Of a stretch of 64,000 nt of DNA, positions 24,112-35,690 are shown in pieces. Under the pieces are notes generated by a model. It was not told the origin of the DNA. It ran no database searches and saw only the letters and a list, made by a program, of their open reading frames with translations. Numbering within the stretch: the stretch's first letter is position 1; each line of letters begins with the position of its first letter. Source of the stretch: Datisca glomerata (lineage: Eukaryota > Streptophyta > Magnoliopsida > Cucurbitales > Datiscaceae); assembly GCA_003255025.1 (NCBI GenBank), contig QANY01002872.1, forward strand, positions 1-64,000, in the 5' to 3' direction. Both the position numbers and the translations under genes were made by a program.

Positions 24112-24185
24112 ATCTAAATATTGAATAAGGTTTTTTTTTAATTTTTCTCATAACTATTTCTTTAGATTAAGAAAAGATGTAATTT

Positions 24186-24530
24186 CACTACATGAAATTT
24201 ACTAACTGGTGATGAATATTTCATCGTTAAAAGGTCAAGATTCATCCGCAAAAAGCTTTTATGAGAAGAATTACATCGTTAAACAATCATTGGTAAAAGT
24301 GCCTTGATAATACCTTTGTTGACGAAATGTTTGATCCCGTTCTTAATAGGTTCACTAAAGCGTTTTAGCGATAACTCGGACATCTTTGATAAAACCTTCG
24401 GCCGACAAGATTAGCATCGTCGCTAAAAGTTTTTAGAGACGATTTGGACTTCGTCGACAAAAACTTTTCCCGATGACGTTTTCTTCGTTGCAAAATATTG
24501 TGTGTTTTTTGTGCGTCCCTAAAACTCTAA
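24186..24530 (+). mobile_element. Orphan CACTA-type terminus
   Basis: The segment begins CACTACATGAAATTTACTAA, the usual form of a CACTA terminal repeat. It continues with repeated subterminal words such as CATCGTTAAA, CGTCGCTAAAAG and CTTCGTCGACAAAAAC up to about 24480. These resemble the transposase-binding arrays of plant En/Spm relatives. I found no matching TAGTG end to the right, so the other half is lost or too diverged. Confidence 0.6.
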
Positions 24531-26384
24531 CGTTTTACTGAGGCATCCAACTCCATCGTAAATGCTAAAAATCTTCACAAACAAATAGCACATTGAAGGT
24601 TTATCCCCATAAATTGCTTCCATAGAGACTGAAATTATATTTATAATATAATATTTAAGAAAAAATGTGAGAATATACTCATCAATAAAAGAAATTTCAC
24701 ATAAACAATGCATCTTATTTGTAATAAATTGCAAAAATATGAACACAAACCGCACACTCGTGTGTGTTTATATATATATTTGTACGTGCATAAAATCACA
24801 GAAAAACATTATTGATCAGATGTATCAACAATCACAAAAATTATTTATCAGTTTACATATTAGCAAAAGATTGTTTTTCAGTATTTATAAATCATATGAA
24901 TACTAAAAGAGAAAGGAAAAGAGTCATTTATTCAATTACATAGATATATGCTTTTATGCACCGTATGAATAATTTTTGTCAAGTATCATATATATAAATT
25001 TTAACAGCATATTTTTCACTTATACACTATAATTCAACTAGATGATTACATCGAGCACCTTAACGGGGAAGTCAAGATTGCCAACGGCTAGACGAACATT
25101 ATGCCAGCGTCACCAAAATCAACGATGGTGACGCGACCACACAAGAACCCTATTGATTATGTCACATCACCACTGTTGGCATGGGAACCCCATTGATGAC
25201 ATTGGGATTGCCAATGACGACGTGGTAATCCCTTGATGGCGTTAGGATCGCCAATGACTACACGAGAACTTCAATGATGAGATGAAGATTCACTAACAGT
25301 GTCATGAGAATCTCATTGATGATGACATTGGCATCCTAGAAAGTAGAGCGGGAATCTCATTATTCATTATATTTTAATCATATTTAAATTTTTTATTATA
25401 AGTATTTAACAATTTATTGAGATTTGAGAAAGTAAATAATGATTTTGAAAAGTGTGTAGTTTTGTTAGTAAAATGGATAAGAAATTTGAAAAAGTTATTT
25501 GAGGAGAGTATATTTTTGTCCAAATGAGATTGATAAAATAAAGTGAGATTGTTGTTTAATAAGTTTGAGTAATTTTATCATACTAAGAAGAATATTTGAA
25601 ACAAATACAATTAATGTAGTTTATCATGCATATATCTCGCACCAAAGGGCCTTTTAGAGGAAACTCCTATCTACTACTAATCTGGTATTAGAGATGTATC
25701 GACTAACCCAGTGCTGGTGTGACTCAATATGGAGGGTACTTGGTAATTAAAAAGGACAGTTTGACTTGTGAAATCTTCGTGAAAGGAATCTAACATCAGG
25801 GAACAAAAAAAACGTTAGCCTTTTAGAGAGAGGGAAAGTCACATGACTTATTGCAAAGCTAAAACCATCTTCTTGTTTTATTCTCTGACCTCTTCCTTTC
25901 TTTCTCTATCTCTAAAACTAAAAGAAAGAGAGAACCATGCTTGTCGGGAGGTGAGAGGGCTGACTATTCTGTAAGGAGATTTGTGATTTCCCAGAATAAT
26001 GTCATGTTTATATTAAACATTGTGCTTAAAATTCTAAACAAGTCCTCTCTTCGCTCTCTCTATCTTCCTAATATCTTTATATTATATTAGTCAAAGTAAT
26101 TGTTTTAAATTTGGATAAATACAGGTTCCTCGCTTCACGCTTGGATTAAAGAAAGAAACAACGCCAATTTACTTTTGATAGCTAAAAATGGTCAACTATT
26201 GATAGTCATTAGCAACGAAGTTTGATTATTTTAATTTTAGTTAACTTTGTACGTTGCTTTATTTCTGATAACAATCTTCGCCCCCATATTTAGCTTCATT
26301 TTTAATTTGGCCAAACACTATAATTTTATTTAACTAGTCGTATATTACGTGCGTTGCATGTTATTTATAGCTTTTTTGTGTAAC
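24531..26384. other. Spacer with a decayed minisatellite, no gene
   Basis: Apart from the repeat at 25100-25345, no coding or RNA feature is recognised. 25820-26060 holds pyrimidine- and purine-rich tracts without a supported gene. Confidence 0.5.
25100..25345 (+). repeat. Diverged minisatellite of about 40-50 bp
   Basis: Variants of GGGAAYCCCATTGATGACRT followed by TGGGATYGCCAATGACNACG recur about five times, with deletions and substitutions, in a block richer in G and C than its surroundings. It may belong to the interior of the CACTA fragment that begins at 24186. Confidence 0.5.
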
Positions 26385-26389
26385 ATATT

Positions 26390-26895
26390 TGAATAGGTAA
26401 AACAGACTCGCTGTCACGTGGATAAAATGGACCTAGAGCTCGCGGAAAGCGGAAAAAAGCAAAAATAATTTACGGGTTGAAGTTGTGAGACATTCATAAA
26501 TAGATTATTATCATTTCCAAAACGTGAGAACCATCGCTTCAAGAACGGGGGTCCATCATTTCAAGAATGGGAGACCACCACTTCCAAAGCGGGGGGTTAT
26601 CACTTCCAGAACAAGGAATCATCGCTTGCGGAACGGGAAAGAATAACAGAATGAGAAAACGAGGTTCAGATCGATAATCAAGTGACCATAATTGATTGGG
26701 TAAGCTGAGTGACTCGGACAAGACAGATTGGCAGGCATCCAAGTGACTCTGACTGATTGGCTCAGAACCACAGGTAATCGTCAAAGTGGTTGTGATTGAT
26801 TGGCAGTTGAGCGAGACAAATGAGAAATGAGAAAAGGAAATGAAGAAGATTCCACCAGCCAAAAACATAGGGGGTGTGATAATCACCCTTTATCT

Positions 26896-26948
<53 letters not shown>

Positions 26949-27218
26949 NCTTATAAGTACATGCTCATGTAAGAAGAAAATGGAGGGGGGCAACTCAAGA
27001 AAAGCCTTTACTAAGTGCATTGCCATTTTCCTATTCTCTCATTATGAACTATGTAAAATCTTTTACACAAAAGAATATCAATAGTCTCATCGTGATTTTT
27101 CTTCGCTTTAAGGATTTTTCATGTAAATCATGGCGTCTTTATTCTCTCACTTTTCTCTAGATTATTATCTTTATTATTCGTTCGTAAAGGGTTCCTCATA
27201 CCGAAAAAATATTTTACA
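26390..27218 (+). repeat. 5' LTR of the LARD-like element
   Basis: Begins TGAATAGGTAAAAC and ends CGAAAAAATATTTTACA, so it keeps TG..CA ends. U3 contains about five diverged copies of a roughly 23-bp unit (type ATCACTTCCAGAACGGGG) at 26520-26640. An (AAT)n run at 26899-26948 abuts an ambiguous base. TTATAAGTAC just after it is a candidate TATA element. Confidence 0.87.
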
Positions 27219-27220
27219 TT

Positions 27221-27239
27221 TTGGTGCTTTCATTGAGAG
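27221..27239 (+). promoter_or_regulatory. Primer-binding-site candidate
   Basis: TTGGTGCTTTCATTGAGAG starts two bases after the 5' LTR, where LTR elements place the tRNA primer site. I recognise this wording from plant gypsy elements but cannot assign the tRNA with certainty. Confidence 0.5.
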
Positions 27240-27519
27240 TGAGAGAAAAACCTCGAGAAATCCCTTCCAAAATGCTAAAACCTAAATGAAATGCCCCTTC
27301 TACAACGAAAGCTGAAACAGAGATGGGAACGACAACAAGTACAAAACTGGAAACGGAACTGAAAATGGTAAACTCGTTCCTTGCATATTCGATTGGCTTC
27401 TTTCTTTTATATCATTATAAACTTCTAAAAAAAGGAGGGGAGAACTTATTTGACTCGTGATAAACAAAGTTTTGAGTTTTAATTCTAATTGGATTTAAAA
27501 TTTTGAGTTTAAATGACTT

Positions 27520-27830
27520 GAGAACGGTAAAAGTCTCGAGAACGTGAAAGTATCGAAAATGGGAAAGTCTCGAGAATGGGAAAAGTCTCGAGAATAGGAA
27601 AGTCATGAGAAGGGGAAAATGCTGGAGAACGGGAAAAGGCTTGACAGCGGGAAAATTCTTGAGAACGAGAAAAGTCTCGAGAACGGGAAAGTCTTGAAAC
27701 AGGAAAAGTCTCGAGAATGAGAAAAGTCTCAAGAATGAGAAAATCTTGAGAACGGGATAGTCCTGAGAACGGGAAAAGGCTTGAGAATGGGAATGAAATT
27801 AGCTTGACAACGGGAAAAGTATTGAGAGTG
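27520..27830 (+). repeat. Internal tandem array of about 20-25 bp units
   Basis: More than ten diverged copies of GAGAACGGGAAAAGTCTC follow one another. The same kind of word occurs in the U3 repeats of the LTRs. No conserved frame runs through it; the minus-strand frame here is only a periodic artefact. Confidence 0.7.
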
Positions 27831-28394
27831 GCAACGAAAAATGAAATTGGAAACGGAAATGAAAATGGAAATGGGAAATATTGGAAGGAAATTATATGAC
27901 AAATCTTATATCATCAGAAAGATACAAAAGTCTACTTTTTATAGAAATTTATGCAAATCAATTCAGAACTCTCGATCAAAAGTTATGATAGTTTCGTTGG
28001 TACTATTCAGAAAAGTAAATATATTCACACTTTTTGAACATTTAAATTTTAAACTGTATCGATTTAGATAGTATTATATGACAAATTATATATGGTTAGA
28101 AAGATATGGATGTCTTCTTCTTGAAGAAATTTTGTAAAACTTGATTTGGAGCTCTGAAAAAAGTTATGACAATTTTCATTAAGGCTAATCAGTAAAGCAG
28201 AATATACAGAACGATCAATTTTAAAAATTAAACTATATTTATTGGAAGCCAACTATATGTTGAATCTTATATCATAAGGAAAATACATAAGTCTACTTAT
28301 TGAAGAATCTCACGGAATTCAATTTGGAGCTCTCAATCAAAACCTATGACATGATAACGTGCATGCTATAAACTCTTTCTCTTCTTCGATAATG

Positions 28395-29065
28395 GAACTA
28401 AGGGCATAAGTATTTGGAAGGGGTAATTCATAAGTCATACTCTTAGAAGAAACTAAGGGCGTAAGTCCTTGGGAGGATAAATTTATAAGTCCTACTCTCG
28501 GAATGAAATAAGGGCGTAAGTCCTTGGGAGGGGCAATTCATAAGTCGTACTCTTAGAAGTAACTAAGCGGGTAAGTTCTTGGAATGGACAATTCATAAGT
28601 CCTACTTTCAGAAAAAACTAAAGGCGTAAGTCCTTGGGAGGGGCAATTCATAAGTTCTACTCTCAGAAGGAACTAAGGGCATAAGTCTTTTGGAAGGACA
28701 ATTCATAAGTCATACTCTTAGAAAGAAATAAGAGCATAAGTCCTGGGGATGGGCAATTCATAAGTCCTACTCTCAGAATGAACTAAGAGCATAAGTTCTT
28801 GGGAGGGGCAGTTCATAAGTCCTACTCTCTGAAGAAAATTAGAACGGGGTCATGGTTCCATTAAAGGAGCCTAAGTCTTTGGAAGTGTTTACGGACGCTG
28901 TTCTTAGAAGGAAATCAAAACGGGGCCAGGGTTCCACTGAAAGAGCCTAAGTCCTTAGGAGCGTCAACGTACGTCGTTTTCAAAAGAAAACTAAAATGAG
29001 GCCATGGTTCCACATAAGAAGCCTAAGTCCTTGGGAATGTCTACGGACATTATTCTCAAAAGAAA
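28395..29065 (+). repeat. Internal tandem arrays of about 57 and 87 bp units
   Basis: From 28395 to 28845 about eight units of the type GGGCGTAAGTCCTTGGGAGG, then CAATTCATAAGTCCTACTCT, occur with a period near 57 bp. From 28850 to 29065 three longer units follow, with GGTTCCA then AGCCTAAGTCCTTGG. The reverse complement of the 57-bp unit recurs four times at 51130-51350 in the gypsy element. Confidence 0.8.
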
Positions 29066-29968
29066 ATGTCAGTTCGTAACTTCTTTCTCTCAGAATGAAG
29101 ATAGGGTCATGGTTAATGAACCTAAGTTCTTGAGAAAGCATGTATATCATAAATTTCACAAAAGAAAATAGTTATTTCCAAGAGGACTGGGAGGCAAAAA
29201 TTTCCAAAGTATCTGAGCACAGATTTCGTTGATAGCTTGAAGTTGGTACGGGAACAGATCTGGACCTCCAAAATTTTGCTAGATTCTTTAAGGAAAGAAT
29301 GAAATACAACAAAAAAGGGAGTTCAATAAAAGAAAAATTGTGCAAACAAAGTGATTCTCATTGATCGAAGCAGAAATACAAAGGGAAAATACAAAATGAC
29401 AAAAGGAAAAAGGAAAACGGGAGAAACTCCACTGATGAGTACGTAATAAAGGAAACAGGAGAAGTTGTGCCAATGAGTCTGTAGCAAGGGAAACGGAAAA
29501 AATTATACCAATGAACGTGGGATCTTAACACATGAGAGATGGAAAAGAAAAATGAAGAAACGGGAGAAACTTTATCAATGAGCCCGTATTGAAGAAAACA
29601 AGAAAACCTTGCCAATGAGCCCATAGTGACGAAAAAGGGGAAAACTCTATCAATAAGCCTGTAGTAAAAAGAACGAAAAGACATTATGGCAAATGAACAG
29701 AAAGTAATCATCATCGACAACGAGCTGACAAAAACTTTATTCGACATACATGAAGCATTTGTGAACTGGAATAAGAGAATGTAACAATAGAAAGAAAAAG
29801 ATAAGCCATTACTGACAACGAACAACCAAAAAATTATTTGGAAAAATCACGTTGCATGTTTTTAAGAAGCACGTGAGGACAGAAACTGGCAGACGTAACG
29901 TCAAAATAAGAAAGGACAAATCATTACACCTCAACGAATGAAATTCTATTTAGTGTAATGGAGGCCAA

Positions 29969-30574
29969 TGAACAGGTAAAAAATACTCATTGTCAGGTGG
30001 ACAAAAGGGACCTACCTAGGGCTCACAGAAAGTGGAAGAAAAACAAAAATGATTTACGGGCTAAAGTTGCGAGACATTCATAAATAGATTATTATCACTT
30101 CCAAAATGGGGAAACCGTCGCTTCAAGAACGGGGGCTACCACTTCTTGAACGGGAAATCATCGCTTCAAGAATGAGGGTCTATCACTTCAAGAATGGGAG
30201 ACCATCACTTCCAGAACCGGGGGCTATCACTTCTAGAAAGGGGAACCATGACTGCAAGAACAGGGGTCCATCAATTCAAGGACGGGGGACCATCACTTTC
30301 AGAACGGGGGACCATCACTTCTAGGATGGGAAAGAACAACAGAACGGGAAAAAAAGGGTTCAGACCAACAATCAAGTTGCCGTAATTGATTGGGTAAGCT
30401 GAGTGACCTAGATAAGACAGATTGGAAGGCCACTAAGTGGCTCTAACTGATTGACTCAGAATCACAAGAAATCATCAAGTGAATGTGATTGATTGGCAGC
30501 TGAGCGAGACATATGGGAAAGGGAAAGGAAGAAGATTCCATCAGCTGAAAACATAGGGTGTGTGATCATCCCTC

Positions 30575-30625
<51 letters not shown>

Positions 30626-30896
30626 GTAACGCCTATAAGTACAGGCTCATGTAAAAAGAAAAGGGAGGGGACAACTCAAGAAAACCTTTACTAAGTGCAT
30701 TGCCTTTTCCCTCTTCTCTCATAATCAACTATGTAAAATCCTTTACACAAGTGAATATCAATAGTCTCCTCGTGTTTTTCTTCTCCTTGAGGGTTTTCCA
30801 CGTAACATGGCGTGTTCATTCTCTCACTCATTCTCTAAATTATTATCTTTATTATTCATTTGTAAAGGGTTCCTCATACCGAAAAAATCCTTTATA
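29969..30896 (+). repeat. 3' LTR of the LARD-like element
   Basis: Begins TGAACAGGTAAAAAAT and ends AAATCCTTTATA, so the final CA has become TA. It is about 100 bp longer than the 5' LTR, chiefly because U3 (30095-30335) has about ten copies of the 23-24 bp unit. It carries a (TTA)n run at 30570-30625 where the 5' LTR has (TAA)n. CTATAAGTAC at 30634 is a candidate TATA element. Confidence 0.87.
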
Positions 30897-30901
30897 ATAT
30901 T

Positions 30902-32088
30902 ATATTTAGATAGTGATAGTGCATATTTAAAATGTCTCGAAGATGATAAATTCATTAGATGAGGCCCTCATTGTATACATTTTATCTTTCATATATGGAT
31001 TAGTTTATTTGACAAAAACATTTGTCGTTGCTATTGAAATTCCAATTAAAAGTGTAATGTTCAATAATACATGTTGTGGGGGATATATTTTTCCATGAAG
31101 CATTATTTGTCATTGTGCCTCGTTGATAGTCATTGCAAAACAAACATGAACATGTAACTGTTTTCTTATGAATTTGTTGTAGTAGGATCTTTATCCATGT
31201 TGATACCAATTGTGAAGTAAGAAAATTATATAACTCATTTGCCATTCCAGTCTCTGAAAGATAAACCTATTAAACGTCGAATGAATAATATTGTAGATAA
31301 TTAGTTATAGAAGTAATTTATCTTCAGGGATGACATAAGTTTCAGAAAAAATAGTTGTTTGCAGGAAGGAATTTTTGCAAAATCTGCAGGTCTTGGCTGT
31401 AAATATTATATGTACATATATTTATTGTAGATAATATGTTTGCAATATGTATTATATTTACACAGTCTGTATATTAAGAATATTTACATTATGTGTTTTA
31501 GGAAACGGTATCAAAAATTTCAATTGCATAAATGACCGCTTTTTCATTCCCTTTCTCCCTCTCAATTTCTCTCTTTCGACTTCTCATCTATCTCGCTCAC
31601 GTTCTCTCTGCTTCTCCCTCTGTCTCTCTCTCATTCTCTCTTTGTTTCTCTCTCGCTCTTTCTTGGATCTTGAAGGGACTTCAACAATTATGAATTGGAG
31701 GTTCTAATGGAAAAATTATGGAGGGTACTGAAGTTGATGGGCTTGAGGTTTTGGTGATATGGATCTTGTCATGGATGGGTTTTTAAATGACTGACTCTGA
31801 TGTTGGTGGTAGTAGCAGTTATCGCCATTAAATTTTGGGTTTTCAAGGTAGAGAGATGAAGAAGGAGGAGGGGGCAGATTTAGGGGTGGGAAGGGGTATG
31901 GTACCGAATGATATATAAAAATATACTACATTTATACTATGATATACTGATGATATATAAAATATACTACATGTATACTATGATATATTGATGGTATACT
32001 AAAATATACTACGATGTATTGATGGTATAGTAAAATATATTATAGTATATAAATTATACCCATAGTATATTACAATATACTATAGTAC
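30902..32088. other. Spacer between the LARD-like and CACTA elements
   Basis: No recognised protein. 31545-31680 is a CT-rich tract (CTCTCTCTCATTCTCTCTTT) like a plant leader region, followed by ATG-containing text with no family signature. 31905-32085 is a tandem repeat listed separately. Confidence 0.45.
31905..32085 (+). repeat. AT-rich tandem repeat of about 35-45 bp
   Basis: Four to five variants of ATGATATACTGATGATATA with AAAATATACTACA follow one another up to the left end of the CACTA element. Similar AGTATATA words are scattered in 0.9-6.4 kb. Confidence 0.55.
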
Positions 32089-32099
32089 ACCCGCTACAA

Positions 32100-32870
32100 C
32101 AAAAAAGGCTATGATATCGGCCAAAAAATGCTATCATAGGGTTTTGATCTCATTTTTCGTAACGCTGTCTGCCAACGTTATGAAAACTCTAACCCTACGA
32201 TATCATTTTTTAAACGCTATCATAACCACTTTCAATAGTGTTTAAACAACACTATCGTAACCTTTCGAGAGCATTTATTTTATAAACGCTATTATAAGCG
32301 TACCAACAATGACATACTTTCTATAGCGTTTAAAACAAACTATTGTATCTTTTTATAGCATTTTTTAAACGCTATAGGAAGTGTGCCATTGCGTTTGGTA
32401 CACTTACAACAACGTTTATAAAATGCTATTGTAACCTTTCTATTGCATTTTTTAAATGCTATAGAAATGTTACCAAGTGTAATGAGACACTTATAACAAC
32501 GTTTATAAGACGCTATTGTAACATTTCTATAGTATTTTTTAAATGCTATAGAAAAGTTACCAAGCTCAATGGGACACTTTCTATAGCGTTTACAACACGC
32601 TATAGAAAGGTTACAATAGTGTGTTTTCAACGCTATAGAAAGTATGTCATTGCGCTTGGTACGCTACAACATTTAAAAATGCTATTGTACCTTTCTATAC
32701 CATTTTTTACACGCTATAGAAATGTTAAGCGCAATGGGACACTTTCTATAGTGTTTAAAAAACGCTATAAAAATGTTACAATAGCATTTTTTAAACGCTA
32801 TGAAACATGTATGATTGTTTTTTTCAGGCTGTTAAAAGCTTTCTAAACATTTTAAAAACACTATTGTATG
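32100..32870. repeat. Palindromic subterminal repeats of the CACTA element
   Basis: More than a dozen variants of TTTCTATAGCGTTT and its complement AAACGCTATAGAAA, often head to head as in TTTTTTAAACGCTATAG, recur with a unit of roughly 100 bp that also contains AATGGGACAC or its complement. Short terminal-region repeats in both orientations are the known binding sites of TNPA-like proteins. Open frames across the block on both strands are artefacts of the repeats. Confidence 0.8.
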
Positions 32871-34363
32871 TCTAAGCATATCATAACTGTACTTTCCTTT
32901 TATGCTTCTTTACACTATTATATTCTCTTATAAAGTTTTAAATGCTGTAAGTGATTTACGCTATGCATCAAACAAATAATATAAAGATAATCCATTAAAT
33001 CACTAATTTAAAATATTTAATTAAAGAAATTTACTAATAAAGATCTATATCAAATACAATGTCGAATAAACCTTACAAAAAGTATTCCAAAGTGTCCATA
33101 TCACATATTACAAATATTTTGAGTTGCACTAAATATCACAAATACAAGCCAAAGTTTTCATCAAAGAGCTTCCATGTCTTCCTGTTGGAATCATATTCCC
33201 CATCACTATGTGGAACCACGCACTACTGAATTACTATGTGTTTGTTGTATTTTCAGTGGAACTATATGAAAAAAATAATTGTTATAGTTCAATATCCACT
33301 TATAAACATATATATGATCTCTATAAAAGGTTTTTCAATATCCAGACATGTTGATCTATAAGATTGTAATCTAGATTGTAAAACTGTATTTTTTGAAATA
33401 CATACTTTCCATGCATCTATGTTCTATCCTTGAAAATGCATAGTTAGAAAAAATAACATAAGCAAACTACACCCAATATCAGTGATCATATTATAGGACA
33501 AAACAAACTACACCCAAAATTTGCCAGACCAACCAATACATTCAAAATTTAAACATCTATTTAAATCATCCATGCTACCTTGAGGACGTAAATTAAGGTT
33601 TAAAAATAAGGGCGAGAGAATAAGTCAAAAACAAAATTAAGACACCCAATTTGGTTTGTCTTGTATATGAAATTATTATGAGCTTCACGATACATTATAT
33701 TCTCTATTGTTCTTTGCTCTATCACTGTGACTAATGCATACAACAACAATAAAGTAAGTCTCTTTTACTCTCTCTTAGGGGGTTGGTACTCTCTGCAACT
33801 AAAACAATCAACCTTTATGCTCTACATGTATGGTTTCTTTCTTGTGCTATTTTCTAGCAGCTTTCATTCTTCTCGTTTATTCAAATTATATGCACATGAA
33901 TATGATTGATTCAGAAAACCACAAGGCAACTATTATCCTTCATACTCAATTTTTTGGGTGATCTACCCATTAGAAATATCTAAATGAACATATATCAAAA
34001 CTTTCAAAACTTAGAAATTACCAAAAGCATGCATAAATGCAAAGAAGCTACAAATTAATTGTTATTCCACACCTACATCCTAAAGGGTTAAACAGATATA
34101 TCAAAATCAAAAAGGAAAGAAAAATTATCAAAGACAAAAAGATAGAGACTCGTTATAGTAAAAGTTTAAAATAATATTCAAAATCCAAACTCACCAACAT
34201 AAACAAATCCAACATAAATCCAAGAACACAATGCAAATCCAACATTTCAATGCACATGGCTAGCGCCCGCCCCCCGCCCCNAGCCAATAATCAAACTCAA
34301 ATCAACCTAATTTCAATCATGTCTAGAAAAATATCAAACCAACAGTAGTTGGAAAAGAAGTAC
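32871..34363. other. CACTA interior downstream of its genes
   Basis: AT-rich DNA without a recognised frame, probably 3' untranslated and spacer sequence of the minus-strand gene. A C-rich run with an ambiguous base lies at 34265-34281. Confidence 0.45.
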
Positions 34364-35690
34364 TTACAATAGGACAATTCTATTAGTGGGCCATGAAACT
34401 GTGCTACCTACTGCATCTTTAATATATTTCATTGAAGACCTAGACCTCCATAAGTAAGCTTCTGGTTTTGTTGCGACATCTATCCAAACTCTCGTGGCAT
34501 GAAGTCCAAGAGGCACATGATGAACAAGGTCTTTTGGATGACTTGAAGACCTACATCCTTCAGCAACTACCTCATTTGATCCAATCCAATCTAATAACTT
34601 CAAGTTTCTCACGTGCAAGTTATTATTCGCACTCTATAATTAACAATAGAATATCATCAATTACCAATAGTAAAGCTCCGTGTGTAAACAAATAAAAAGT
34701 TTTAAAATTTACCGAGGGTGATGGCGTGTCTGAAAAGCATGGTCCTTCATTTCAGTGAAGCTGAAAATTAATTTATATTAGAGTATGAAATTGTACGAAT
34801 TGGGAAAGTCAACTCCATTCACTATTTGCATATTTATGTATATCTGCTTCACTATGCACTCCATAAGATTTTGCATATGATCACATTTGTTCTTCAATTT
34901 GATATGATCTTTTCGAAGCTCTGTGAAGGCGTGATCTTTTTGGGATAAAATGGAATGTTTGGTGAGACTCATCCTGTTCCCACATGCTCTAAGTCGTCCA
35001 TGTCTCTCAGGACCAAAAACTTGAGATAAACAATCGTCAGCCAAATTCTGTGTCCCAGATGATGATGTACCTTGACTTAACAATTAACAATGTGTATATT
35101 TAAAGTAATGTACTGTTTAGCTAACAATTAACAATGCTATATTTAAAGTAAATTACCATGCCTGTATTGATTCCCACATAACCTCCTTCATTCCTGTGGG
35201 AACCTTTCTCCAATCTACAATTGTTATGGGTATGATTATTCACACAAGAGATCCAATAAATGATGATAAACCAACAGAACTTTCACCAATCGTTGGCCCA
35301 TGACATTCATCTCTATATTAATATGATTATTACTCTCGACAACAATACTCTTCAACTTAGTTGCACCTCTCCTTCGTGTGTTCTCTACATGAGAATCAGG
35401 TGTAGGCTCACATGAATCGGTAGTGGGTGAAACTAAAATGTCTTCAGGTACAATTCCCCAAGTGTTGGATGTGGGAGAATCATGTGGCTGGACATGGACA
35501 ATTACCTAAGTAGGTGGTGTCATGTTAGGCTGAGGATGTGTCATGCTAGGTTCCAGAGATTTATCTTTAGATACTATGTTTCATATCAAGCGTTTCTTTC
35601 TTGGTGGATTGGAATCTGAAATTGATTGAGACTCAGATTCTAAGAGTTTACGTTGTAGAATTTTCTTTTGATCCTCCATACTAAGTAACC
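34364..35690 (-). pseudogene. Second CACTA gene, Ptta/En/Spm (Transposase_24) type
   Basis: On the minus strand the first part (35690 down to about 35090) starts MEDQKKILQRK and has a Ser/Pro-rich stretch. It then gives RRGATKLKSIVVE and, across frames, ITIVDWRKVPTGMKEVMWE, a block typical of the plant Ptta/En/Spm family. A second part (35083-34778) reads QVFGPERHGRLRACGNRM, then a helical region rich in Lys, Leu and His. A third part (34618-34364), probably after an intron, gives LLDWIGSNEVVAEG, VHHVPLGLHATRVWIDV, AYLWR and DAVGSTVSWP, a C-terminal domain (DUF8039-like) that accompanies these genes. Stops and shifts at about 35570 and 35200 break it. In En/Spm the partner of TNP2 binds subterminal repeats, which suggests the same role; that is inference. 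Confidence 0.75.

Larger units (their letters stand above)
26390..30896 (+). mobile_element. Non-autonomous LTR retrotransposon (LARD-like), complete
   Basis: Two direct LTRs (26390-27218 and 29969-30896) flank 2.75 kb of non-coding DNA. The whole is bounded by ATATT at 26385-26389 and 30897-30901, a 5-bp target duplication. A primer-site-like TTGGTGCTTTCATTGAGAG follows the 5' LTR, and a purine-rich AATGGAGGCCAA precedes the 3' LTR. No gag, protease, reverse transcriptase or integrase frame is present. The interior has tandem arrays instead. LTR starts, LTR ends and the internal 57-bp array match the gypsy element at 44-54 kb in reverse orientation, so it likely moved using proteins of that family. 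The orientation + follows from primer site and polypurine tract. Confidence 0.88.

Noticed and set aside
29288..29825. Minus-strand frames of 61 and 155 codons inside the non-coding LTR element
   Set aside because: Phe/Ser-rich text comes from purine-rich repeats; no gag or other family motif is visible.
31447..31707. Plus-strand frame of 86 codons with CTCTCT-derived LSLSLS text
   Set aside because: The residues come from a pyrimidine tract that looks like untranslated sequence.
32340..32846. Long overlapping frames on both strands (up to 167 codons)
   Set aside because: They run through the CTATAGCGTTT palindromic repeats and read as repeated FKCYRN/KRYRK text on both strands, an artefact of periodic DNA.
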